DNA from: Isoetes taiwanensis
Lineage: Eukaryota > Streptophyta > Lycopodiopsida > Isoetales > Isoetaceae
Length of the DNA: 64,000 nt
NCBI GenBank assembly: GCA_021234155.1
Contig: JAJEKV010000032.1
Coordinates: 5,091,835-5,155,834, forward strand
Reading direction: 5' to 3'
Shown here: positions 34,573 through 45,169 of the stretch, piece by piece
How positions within the stretch are numbered: the stretch's first letter is position 1
How the letters are laid out: each line of letters opens with the position of its first letter
The notes under the pieces: model-generated
The model's database searches: none
Seen by the model: only the letters and a program-made list of their open reading frames with translations
What the model was told of the DNA's origin: nothing
Position numbers and translations under genes: made by a program

Positions 34573-37118
34573 TAGAGTTGGCCCACTCAGCGGCTTCGGG
34601 ATCTTGTCAAATCTGCCTAATTCTAGGTTGGTGCGACAAGCAATTTAGACGCTAATTTGAAGAATTGGATACTTCCTCTTGCAGTTGAGTAATGCGCTCA
34701 AAACTCCAATAAGCAAATACTTATGATCTCAATATAATCAGATAATATTGACATCCAAAGAATCCATATTCTCGACAAATATACTTGACTAATTGTAAGA
34801 CAATTCCTCCCGAGCTTTGCTCCACCACGATCCTGTTTACCGTACCCATCCCACTTGCTTATTCGCGCACATGCACTCCTTTGGGGTTAGTCCTGCGTGA
34901 CTAAATTAGGGATCACGGCTGCTTTGATGTATGGAAATACTCTGGAAATCTCGGATAAGCATAAACAGAGGGCCAAGGAAAATCCCTACGTGAGTCTGAT
35001 CTTAAGATAATGACAACATAATCCAAAGAAATATCAACATGGAACATGTGAAATGGTATAGTCAAAAATATCAAACCATCATGACACATAGCTTTCGGGA
35101 CAATGGGAAGCTCGGCCGGCCACATCACGGTATTTGATGCTTGAAGAAATGCCGAAGCCCGACTCTATTCAGAGCCGGATTGGCGGAGTTGGTGGGAGTG
35201 AACCTGCATTATCGCGCTTTCCGGCCCGTCGTGGCGAAGGACCTCTTACCATGGAGTCCACCGAGAGGTGACGCATCCCACTTGGAGAACTTCGCCGGTG
35301 TCATAGAGCACAAGAACCCGCAGAGAATCCGCAGGATGAACATGAGCATGCGAGAGCAAGCCGGGCCCTTAGAACCTAGAAGCGGGCCGAGGAAGTTCAA
35401 ATTGACCTGATCGATTACCAAGACAGCGGTGGAACAATGCAAGACTAAGGCGTGAAGTTCATTAGAATGTTCTGCATACATGTGCCCTAGATTAAGCTGT
35501 GATGTTGCACTGTACAACGCCCATGGTGTAGCTAACTACTTGATCCAAACATGGCCAAGGAAGTCACAAGCCTAACCATCATTGATGTAGCTCCCTACAT
35601 ACACATGTTCTTCGAACAAGGAAAAACAACATTCAAACAATGCAAACTTACCTGGAGACATTCTCCCATGAGGATAGTCATTAGCTTCACTCCCGCTAGC
35701 CTCATCTGGGCCGGTCCATGGCCTCACTTATAGCTCCACGATGCCCAACTAACAATCTTTAGGTTCCACCCTTTTTATTTTATCTTTTACCAATTGTTAG
35801 CTAAAGGTTTTGCATGTTACATATTAAAAACCAACTGTAACTACTAATAATTTAATTGGCACAATTAATGTAAAACACAAAATTAGCACTTCAACTTAAA
35901 AGTCCATAAGATCTCATAGTAGTAGCAAGTGATACCACACTTAAAATGATTCCTTACACTAGGCCCCATCTTGAAGTCAAAGTTATCCCAGTTATTAGTC
36001 TTGTGATTATTAAACTAGATATTATAAGTTTCTTATTTCTGGTTCCATTATTCACAACAAAACAAATTCTTACATATTTAGGCCCTTGTATTTTCCCGAC
36101 TCACTTGCATCTCAAAGCACCGGACTTATTAGGTCGAATGGTCTATTTGGATCCGGCACCTTATACTTCCTTGTTTCCACCATTGGTTAACAATTCTTTT
36201 AAAACAAAGCAAAAGAAACAATAAACAACTACCAACATCAAGGGAAATAAACAACACTTTCATAGCGTGCAACAGCTGACAACAAGCGAGTGAGGTGGAA
36301 CAAATCCAGTGACCCCAACTTGGATCGAATCCTCCATAATCAAGCTCGAAATTGATGTTAAACCCTTTCTGGCGGACCCACAGTGGATTAGGGGTAATTT
36401 AAAGCGGTTGAGCAATTAGAACCATCTTTCGGCCCTTCTATCATGACCAATAAGCATTTCCAGCTCCAAATTCAATACTCATGATTACTTCTACAATTTT
36501 GGCTCATAGCGGCCCAAATGCGGCATGTTCGATGGATTTGGATGGGTTTGGTGATAGGGTCGAGATCTAGTATTCTTCGCGGCCGAGGGGAGGTCGGCTG
36601 TTTGCAGAGCACTTTCAAGGACTTCAATGCCCCAGTCGGCCCTTTCCATGCAATTCCAGCGATCCTGACATATAATCCATAGCTGATGCATCAAATCAGC
36701 CTCTTCCTCACCATACGCTCCTCGATATTTATCACATCCTACATATGCAATCTGCGCCTCGCAAGAAGCTTTATGAGCCTGGCAATTCGGTCATAGCTAA
36801 TCCCAAAATCTCTATCATCAAAGCATGTACAGAAATTGATTCTTAGCGTATGCAACCACAACCCAGATTCACAAAATCAAAACCCCACACGAGAGAGAAA
36901 AAGATTTGTAGTCTCTTGAGCTCTGGCATCCTCTCTGCCTTCAGCTCCTTCTCTTGCAAGAGCTTCGCATTACCACCAAAGCCCTCTTTCCAATATTGCC
37001 TTATTTTGTAAACCCTTTGTTTTACATGAGCCCATCTTTGCATGCATGCCACAAGTACATATAGTACAGCCCATACTTAATAGCACCATACACAAATGTG
37101 TATATTAGGCTGTCGAGG
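34573..37118. repeat. Long direct repeat, copy 1 (interrupted)
   Basis: Aligns in the same orientation with 37462-39400. Shared landmarks include ACTTCGGGATCTTGTCAAAT-type text, AGGTTGGTGCGACAAGCAAT, AATCCAAAGAAATATCAACA, GACCTCTTACCATGGAGTCC, TCGAATCCTCCATAATCAA and GAGCTCTGGCATCCTCTCTG. Without the inserted 617 bp it is ~1.93 kb, the same as copy 2. Short minus-strand frames agree between copies (for example NELHALV, GLHGKRS, KAERMPEL) but are broken in different places. It may derive from one old coding sequence that I do not recognise. Confidence 0.88.
35632..36248. mobile_element. Insertion (~617 bp) in repeat copy 1
   Basis: Absent from the aligned position in copy 2 (about 38535). It is flanked by AAACAACA at 35624-35631 and 36249-36256, present once in copy 2, so an 8-bp target duplication is likely. 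The interior is AT-rich with no recognisable ends. An 8-bp duplication would fit a hAT-type DNA transposon, but typical hAT termini are not seen. Confidence 0.6.
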
Positions 37119-37461
37119 GCGAGGTGATTCTGATCTCCCTTCTAAAAATTAACCCGCGTATGCATGCGTTGATCAGAATCTTAAAGCACTTGTCAAATCC
37201 TCTAGAACTATCGCGATCGCCATACGCAAATCTATCTGAAGGAAATTTTGTACCTCTACATGCGTCCAGCTTCGCCGATGCTTACAGAATTCTTGCTTAG
37301 CACCTTCATATACTAACCCCTCTGAATCTTGCTCCTCCTCTAAGGATACCATCTACTTAGATGTCTCTGAAGAAAAACCATTAACATCACAATGCCACAA
37401 CCAAACAAGCCAACTCCCAAGATCCAACCTTGCCTTTCGATGCAAGCTGTGGCGAACTGTA

Positions 37462-39400
37462 GGAGTTAGCCCTCAGCAACTTCGGGATCTTGTCAAATCT
37501 ATACTAATTCTAGGTTGGTGCGACAAGCAATTGAATATATGGTGAAAATTGAATCTTCCTCTTACCTGATTGAAATGATACGCTCAAAAACTCAATAAGC
37601 AAAATGCCTTATGATCTCAATATAATGAGATAATATTGACATCCAAAAGAATCCATATTCTCAATGGAATATATGACTAATTGTGAACAATTCCTCCCAA
37701 AGGCCGGCTCCACCCACGATCCTCGGTACCTGCATTGCCATCCCTTCTTATTCAGCGCACATGCACTCTCCTTTGGGGTTAGTCTCGCTGAAGCTAAGGT
37801 GGGGATCCACAGTACGCCCTTGCATGTATGGAAATACTGGAAATCTCCGGATAGCATAAACACGGGCGGAAAATCCTGCATTAGTACGGTGCTAAGACAA
37901 TGACAACATAATCCAAAGAAATATCAACATGAACCGAAGCAAGACATAGTCAAAAATATCAAACCATCATGACACACTTAGCTCTAGGGACAATGGGAAG
38001 CTTCGGCCCGGCCTACATACGAGGCCGTTAGCGAGAGAAATGCGGCAGCTCACATTCAGAGGCCGGTTGGCGGAGTTGGTGGGAATTGAACCTGTGTCAT
38101 ACCCTTCCGGCCCGCGTCGTATTTGGAGGACCTCTTACCATGGAGTCCGCAGAGGTGACATAGCATCCTGCGAGGAGGGGCATGCGTGTCGCAGAGCACA
38201 AGAACCCTGAGAGAATCCGCAGGATGAACATGGGCATGCAGGAGCAAGCCGGGGCCAGAACCTAGAAGCAGGCCAGGAGGTTCCAGTGACACAATCCAAT
38301 TACCAAGACAACCCCTGATGCGACGATGCAAAGAAACTAAGGCGTGAAGTTCATTAGAGATGTTCTCCCCATACATGCCTAGTTTAAGCTGCGTGTTGCT
38401 TTTACGTACAACTTGCCCATGTTAAAGTAGCTAGCTTCTTGATCCAAACGCATGTTAGGGAAGTCACAAGCCCTAACCATCATTGATGCTTGGCTCCCAT
38501 ACACATGTTCTTCAGCGGAAACAGGAAAACAACATTTTTCATAGCGTGCAACCTGTGACCTTGGCAACAAGCGGTTTGGAACAAATCCGGCAGCCCCAAC
38601 TGGATCGAATCCTCCATAATCAAACTCGAAATTGATGTTAAAACCCCCTTTCTGTGAGGTACGGTGGATTGAGGGGTAATTTAAAGCGATTACGAGCAAT
38701 TAGAGACAATCTTTCGGCCCTTCTATCATGACCCAATAAGCATTTCCGGCTCCAAATTCAATATACTCGCTGATTACTTCTACAATTTGGCTCCTTGGCG
38801 ACCCAAATGAAGCATGTTTGATGGTTGGATGGTTTAGGCGATTGGAGTGCGGTCAGTGTTAACATGCTTGGGAAATTACGGCTGTTTAGGCACTGCAGGA
38901 CTTCAATGCCCCGTCGGCCCTTTCCATACAATTCGGCTGATCTAGGCATATAATCCATAGCTTTGTCACGACAAATCAGCCTCTTCCTGCAATACGCTCC
39001 TCGATGTTTATCACGTCCTACATATGCAATCTCGCCTCATAGGCTTTATCAGAGCCTCGGCAATTCCGGTCATAGCTAATCACAGAGGAAATCTATCATC
39101 CAAAAGCATATACAAATTGATCCTTGGCAGCCTATGCAACCACAACTTGAATTCACAAAATCCAAAACCCCACCTGAGAAAAAGATTTGACGCCGTCTCT
39201 TCAAGCTCTGGCATCCTCTCTGCCTTCACGCTCCTTCTCTTGCAAAGAGCTTCACGTACCACCAAAAGCCCTCTTTCCAATATTGCCTTATTTTGTAAAC
39301 CCTTTGTTTACATGAGCCCATGCTGCATGCATGCCACAAGTACATATAGTACAACCCATATATGTACCATACACAAATGTGTATATTAGACTGTCAAGGG
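37462..39400. repeat. Long direct repeat, copy 2
   Basis: Uninterrupted copy of 34573-37118. The copies differ by many 1-6 bp insertions and deletions, mostly in GC-rich words, more than by substitutions. Similarity ends near 39396 (TGTGTATATTAGACTGTC), close to the start of the polypurine tract. Frames such as the 106-residue ones at 38056 and 38379 (minus) are interrupted relative to copy 1 and not called. Confidence 0.88.
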
Positions 39401-39414
39401 GCCAGGACCGTTAC

Positions 39415-40790
39415 ATCTTCAGGGGAAAGGGAAAGAAAAAAGGGGGAAACGAAAGGGGAGGAAAGGCATGGGTAAAAGGGAAAAGGGGAGGGAAAAAAGG
39501 CATCGGAAAAACGGGAAGAGATAAAGGGCAAAGAAAGGGAAAAATGACATAGGATAAATGAAAAAGGAATAGAAAAAGAGGGGGAAAAAGAGAAAGGAAA
39601 AAGGGCACTGAGAAAAAGGGGAAGAAGGAAAAGGTGAGGAAAGGAGAAAAAGGTAAGGTAAAATAGGAAAAGGGTGGAAAGAGGGAACAGACAAAATGTA
39701 TGGGAAAAAAAAAGAAAGGGAAAGGGAGAGGGAAAGGGGAAAAGGGAACCTGAAAAAAGGGCATGAGGAAAAGGGGAAAGGGCCTGGGAAAAAAGGGAAG
39801 AGGGAAGGGGAAAAGGGCACGGGAAAAAAGGGAATAGAAAAAAGGGGAAAATTAGAGGAATGGTAAGGAAAAAGAAGAAAGGAAGGAAAAATGGCATGGA
39901 AAAAGGGAAAGAGAAAGGAAAAAGAAGAGGGGAAAAGGGAGGATAAAAAGGCTTCAAGAAAAGGGAAAGAGGGAAAGGGTGAGAAAATGAGGAAAAGAAA
40001 GGGAGAAAAGGGAAACAGGAAAAGGGTGGGGAGCAAGGAATGGAAAAAGAGGAAAAGAGGAACGGGAAAATGGCACGGGAAAAAAGGAAGAAGGAAAGGG
40101 TGAGGAAAGGAAAAAAACGAAAAACAACACGGGAAAAGACAAAAGAAAAAGAGGAAAGTGGAAAGTGGAAAAGGGAAAAAGGGGAGAGGGTGGGGAAAAG
40201 AAAAAAGGGGCACATAAAAAAAAGTGGAGAAAAGGGAATGGAAGGAGGCATAAGGGACGAGAGAATAAAAAAATAAGTGGGAAAGAAAAGGGAGAAAAGG
40301 GCACGGAAAAAAATAAAAGGTTGGGGAGAGGATGAAAAGGGAAGGGAAAGGAAAAGGGAGGCAAAAAAAAGGGGGAAGGGAAGGGAAGGGAAGGGAAGAA
40401 AAAAAATGCACGAGAAAAAAGGGAAATAGAAGGGAAAAAGGGGTGGGATAAAGAGGAAGAGGGTGGAGAAAAGAAGAAAGGGGGCACATGAAAATGTTGG
40501 GAAAAAGAACGAAGAAAGGGCATAGGAAAAAGAAAAGTGAAAAGGAAAGGAAAGGGAAAAATGGGAACGGTGAGGAAAGGATGAAAAGGAAAGGAAAAAG
40601 TCCGTGAGAAAAAGGAAAAGGGAAAAATGGGAAGGGGAGAGAAGGGAAGGAGAAGCGTGTTGAAAGAAAAGAAAAAAAAAAGGAAAAAGAAAAAAAGAAA
40701 GAAGAAGAAGACGTGTAGTAAAATTGAGAAAAAGAAAAAAGGAAAGTCTGTAGGAAAATGAAGAAAAAAAATGGAGATAACCTCTTTAGG
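39415..40790 (+). repeat. Polypurine tract (~1.37 kb), GGGAAAA-rich
   Basis: The plus strand is almost entirely G and A, with runs such as AAAGGGAAAAGGG. Recurring GGCATGGGAAAA and GGGCACGGGAAAA units (for example near 39460, 39500, 39755, 39815, 39890, 40075) suggest a decayed minisatellite. Very long Phe/Pro/Ser/Leu frames on the minus strand (up to 356 residues) are a consequence of the missing TAA, TAG and TGA complements, not genes. Such mirror-like polypurine DNA can form triplexes (H-DNA). Confidence 0.95.
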
Positions 40791-40838
40791 AGGAGTTTGA
40801 GCTGAACAAGTTTCCGTTCACATAGATTCCCAACCTAT

Positions 40839-40866
40839 GCCCAGCAACGCTGGGCACCATTACTAG
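40839..40866 (+). mobile_element. Helitron 3' terminus
   Basis: Hairpin GCCCAGCAACGCTGGGC (40839-40855), seven bases (ACCATTA), then CTAG (40863-40866) followed by T. It is identical in the hairpin to the minus-strand terminus at 8796-8769 and has the same spacing to CTAG, so both belong to one Helitron family. The body must lie upstream (lower coordinates) and may include the polypurine tract. No convincing TC start was found. Confidence 0.8.
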
Positions 40867-41439
40867 TACGATAATAAAACAGTGGATTTAAAACCTTTTT
40901 GTGAGAACATTAAGCATGGAGTGACTTGATATAGTGAGCCGCATGTGAAGATTAGGATTCGATGCCAAGAAAGCCAATTCTAGCACCACCCCATATCTTT
41001 AGGATTTCAAGTACCTCAGTATTTCTTACTTATACCAGGCTTGTTTAGATTGGAAGCTAAATCCAAAGAAAGTTTTCCAAAGCACTTGCTTCTTCACAAA
41101 CTTCCTGTTCCTATAAGCTTGTTCTATGTCCCTGCAGAATTTTGAGACATCGTTCCTCTTTATAGATTCAGTCATGGCCTCACGTAAAAGTCCTCATCCT
41201 GATTGAGAGGGAAAGACATCTTCTACTGAGCCAGAAATTCTCCTTCCTCTACTGTAGATTGAGCCTGATGAAGGAGCTTGCATGCTATTAAATAACTAAG
41301 CTTGATTCTAGACTTGGTGTACCTACTTATCTCAGCCTACATATTTTTATTGCTGCCTGAATATTCTTATCGTAAATTCTCCTTTGGAATGGTGGAAGAA
41401 GGCATGCATTGATGATTGTTAGACAAGACATGAAGGCAA

Positions 41440-42590
41440 CTCTCATGCCAAAATGTTCCAACAATTTTTCTTCAACAGTAATTTTTTAGGGCCACATATT
41501 TCCACTATTAAACAGAGATGTAGACCGCAGCATCAATCATAAAGTTGGTATACGCGAGGATAATTTTGAGATGCTGGCTAGAATATATAAGAAGAAGACG
41601 GAGAATTAGGCCTTCATTACCATGCGGGGTGCCATGTTTGGCATCTCAAGATGAGACTGTTATTAAAAGACTAATCAAATGATGTGCTCGGGATGATGTG
41701 TTGCAGGATTTTTGCTGTCAGACCCACATTTGTGATGAGTTTTTTTTGTGGTAAAAGTTGGTGAAGGAGCTAAAGGGTTTTCAAATGTAAATGAAGCTTA
41801 TGATGAATGTGTCATTGCGCACTATGCTAATAATAGTGAATCCTCTACATCCTAAGCTACCTAGGCTAATTTTGGCAATTCAGCTTATTGGCAACAAGTT
41901 TGATGCAAGTGTTGTTGCAAACCAGTGGCAGCAAATACAAGATCTATGGCGGAAGCATCTTGAGGGCGCGGAGCCCTTTAATTGGCCATGCTAATGAAGG
42001 TGGCAACAGAAGAAGAAGAAAATGCATGCTTGAGGATTATTGTAGATCAACTTCTTCATTTGACATTCCACATACAGGTTGGGTTTTAAAGGGATGATGT
42101 GGAAGTGATGGCTGTATTTTTGGTCTGCATGATAAAGACAATATTCATAATGATAAGAAATTAATGAATGCTCTTGATATTGTAGCAAGACAACTATACT
42201 TAAAGAAGTGGTTGGTTACATAAAATGACATGCGGGCGGTCTTCGAGAAGTATGGAAATGAACATGGTTTGGAGCTAGGTGATGTCAAGTGGGTGGATAG
42301 TCATAATTGGAGAGCCATGTAATGACTTGCAAGTTGCAGGGTTCAAGCGTAGCTTAGATATTATACGAAAAGAGGACTACACAAAAAGGAAGAATAATCT
42401 TGGAACAGAAAATATTTGAAGATAATAGCTTTGTATATAGACATTTTTTATCCCCATACAAGGACTTGGCATCTTGAGTTGGGGCTGCAGCAATAATTGC
42501 CTTCTTCTTTAGGTACTTCCTTATATTGTTTTAGACAATCAATATTTGTTATCCTTGTCTTTATTATCCACATTGTGAAGATTATAGTTG
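41440..42590 (+). pseudogene. Repeat-associated protein pseudogene of unassigned family
   Basis: Plus-strand text across several frames: ELGLH, then IVNPLHPKLPRLILAIQL, NKFDASVVANQWQQIQDLW, RRRKCMLEDY, GWVLKG, FGLHDKDNIHNDKKLMNALD, VFEKYGNEHGLEL and YIDIFYPHTRT. I recall such wording from multicopy proteins annotated only as uncharacterised in plant genomes and suspect a transposon product, but cannot name the family. Stops and frame changes (TGA after LKG; TAA before NDMRA) make it non-functional. A MITE lies just downstream. Confidence 0.5.
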
Positions 42591-42600
42591 ATTAATTACC

Positions 42601-42922
42601 GGGTGAAAGCATGCTATGGTGTACCACTTTTGGAACCCTCAAAAGTACCTACACTGGGTACTTTTAAATCTGGTACTTTCATAGTTTTCTTTCCACTAAA
42701 ATCAATAAAATAAAATTGAATTGAAGGTCAATAACATGTCAAACTATAGTATCAAAGGATAACCATACCATTAGAAACTAAAATGAATCAATCAACTCTC
42801 AAACTTATTGTTTATTGAGACATTTGTGCAAGTTCCCAGTACCCAGTACTGGGTACTTTTCTGGGTAGTTTTGCACTCCCTAAAAGGTAATTTATATGGT
42901 ACACCCTAGCATGCTTTCACCC
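42601..42922. mobile_element. MITE, 322 bp, with 26-bp terminal inverted repeats
   Basis: Left end GGGTGAAAGCATGCTATGGT... (26 nt, 42601-42626) is matched by the inverted right end at 42897-42922 with one mismatch. TACC flanks both sides (42597-42600 and 42923-42926), a candidate 4-bp target duplication. The interior is AT-rich with inverted GTACCCAGT/ACTGGGTAC words and no coding capacity. Superfamily not assigned. Confidence 0.9.
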
Positions 42923-43237
42923 TACCCTATTTATTTAATAAAGGAGAATTTCATCAGTCGACAGCCATTTGTGGATACAAAAATCTCCCGTCATTTTGTC
43001 GTCTTGCTGATAAAATATTTTAGACATTTTTTTCCAACCTTAATGGTTCCTTTTGATTTGACGAGGCAAGAGATATGGTTGGAAACGAGCGTAGTTATAA
43101 TGGGGCAGACCTCCATAGTGCAAGGTCAAAGGACAGATCAAACAAGGTCATAAATCTAGGTTTCTGACAAGTGAAGACTCTAGTGATATTGATGCAGGGA
43201 CAAGTTTGGGCATAGATGGTGATGCAAATAATATATA

Positions 43238-44980
43238 TATGTCAGGCAAGTGCCTAAGGATAGAACTGATCCCACCGATTCATGACCTCCTGGAGGTATG
43301 ATCCTAACATCTGTATGGAGGCGGTGCTCAACATCACATGTAATGGTTGGCCGGGCCTGAACAACTCAGTATAACGTTCTCGGATTCGATTATACATTGA
43401 ACAGCTCTGAAGGGTATGGCATTTGTCTTCCACATCTCCTAGTTGGCAGCGCTGACAAAGTCTATCCTGGCGGGCTCCCCAATCCATCTTCCCATCTCAA
43501 TTCAGAGAGATGTACACCTGTGCGAATTGAGGCAATGGATCTGTACTTTTTCATGGGTAAATGGGTGCGCATGTATCATTGTAGGTCCCACTCCAACATG
43601 GCATTGGTAATGTGCCATCTTGACCTATTTAAAGGCATTGTCATTCCAGAGCATGCTGAGGAAGCATAAGCTGTGGCGATCTGCCTCCTTTTACATATGG
43701 ATGCACATGCATATTCCATCTAGCCAACCACTGAGCTCTCTTTTCTCGCTAGCAGCCCTATAAGCGTTGAGGTTCCATTGCCACTGTATACGCCAAGTTA
43801 GAGAGGCGAGCCTCATCCATGCTAACCATCTTCTAGAAATAGATGATGTGGCCATCAAAGGCCCTCATTTGAAGTGGCAAGAAGCCTATCTCCTGTAACA
43901 GTATTTGATATGGAACTATGGACTTCACCCTTAGTGTGCACATGCCAAGAAATCTTTTTGCACCTTCTCTAAGTTATTCTAGGTGGCAAGAGACACCATC
44001 GGGCCCCAGACTTCGACCCCATATAAAGGACAGGCTCTACTAAGACCATGAATAGGTGTAAATAGCCATATGGCTATTGTTCTGCATTGCATAGAGTGCA
44101 TTTCAGCCTGCTATCGCTCGTAGGTGGATGGAAGCATTCCAGTACATGGCAGTTGGAAACTCGAGTCCCAAATACTTATAGGTAGGCACTACTTTGATAT
44201 TCTGACCATGGTAAGTGGGTGGAGACCCTTGAGTATCTCGTCGATGATATGTAGACCACCTTGACCTCGCCACACCGCATACTAACGCCTCGAGAATATG
44301 TCCGTGGCATCGGTGATGGCATTGCATGTCCGTCTCTGAAAGTGGGCTTGTGAGGTCCATATCATCAGCATACATCATTTGCCTAGTTATCTGGTGCAAA
44401 AGGTGAGCTCGTCGCCTCCATTGGCAGCAAGCCAACCCTCCAACTGATCAATGTACAATCCAAATAATATGGGAGAGAGGGCATCATTGACAGACCCCGA
44501 TACTGCTCTCAAATGGATGGCCTACCTGTTGCAACTATCTTGAGCACATATCATATAGCCTATACACTACATTCTGCAGCTTCGCAGGGATCCCCAACTG
44601 TCACAATCTTATCCAAAGCTTTTCCCGCAAAGCATGCTGTCAAAAGCCTTGGTGAAGCTCCAGAAGCAAAGAATACAAGTCTTGCTGGTTCCCTTGGTCC
44701 TCAACCGTAGTCCTAATGTGAAGATGTGATCAATTGGTCGAGTGCCTAGGCCCCAATCTTGGTCAGGTAGGGCCCCACTCCTCAGCCAATTTCCAACCCG
44801 CCACCACGCCGAAAGGATCCCAGCTTAGTAGCTTGCAAGCATCGCTGACCATGATTGTGGCAAAGTATAATGCGTCACCTGCCTTATAGATGGAGACAAC
44901 CCTACTATTGGTCCATTGGGGGGGAGGGGGGTTCGTTGATTTCCAGTCATCATCTAGAAAGTAATGGGCAAGCAAAGCAT
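43238..44980 (-). mobile_element. LINE-C: reverse transcriptase to zinc knuckle, degenerate
   Basis: Minus-strand RT order: SRVVSIYKAGD (44975-44763 frame), motif A FTKAFDSML (about 44650), motif B CPLSPILFGLYIDQLEGWLA (about 44500-44420), the catalytic YADDMDL (44103-44435 frame), then KVVPTYKYLGLEF. The 43487-43254 frame gives the zinc knuckle RLCQRC, VEDKCHTLQSC. A stop within motif B and frame changes make it dead. The related 3' fragment at 1990-2160 is on the other strand. 3' end near 43238 beside an (AT)n stretch; 5' truncated. Confidence 0.82.
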
Positions 44981-45083
44981 GCTAATCAGACTTTGAAATA
45001 ATATTGTAGACAAACTTAGCTAATGCAAGCCAATCGACCCAATCATCATGCTAATAACTGATGAAGCACCTTAAATACAACAC

Positions 45084-45084
<1 letters not shown>

Positions 45085-45117
<33 letters not shown>

Positions 45118-45165
45118 GTAGGTAGGTAGGTAGGTAGGTAGGTAGGTACATACGTAGGTAGGTAG
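45085..45165. repeat. (GATA)n(GGTA)n compound microsatellite
   Basis: Eight or so GATA units change directly into about nine GGTA units, followed by a decayed CATACGTAGGTAGGTAGATA. An A-to-G point change that spread by slippage is the simplest origin. Confidence 0.95.
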
Positions 45166-45169
45166 ATAT

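Noticed and set aside
37498-37512. TCTATACTAATTC as the 5' end of the Helitron ending at 40866
   Set aside because: The alignment of repeat copies 1 and 2 continues to the left of this point, so it is not an insertion boundary.
38041-38120. Possible tRNA 3' half (GGGAATTGAACC-like) in the long repeats
   Set aside because: No acceptor stem or D-arm pairing could be found and copy 1 lacks the conserved GTTC-like arm.
39394-40523. Minus-strand frames of 285, 356 and 189 residues
   Set aside because: They lie in a pure polypyrimidine strand, where stop codons cannot easily occur. The translation is only Phe, Pro, Ser, Leu runs, open in several frames at once.
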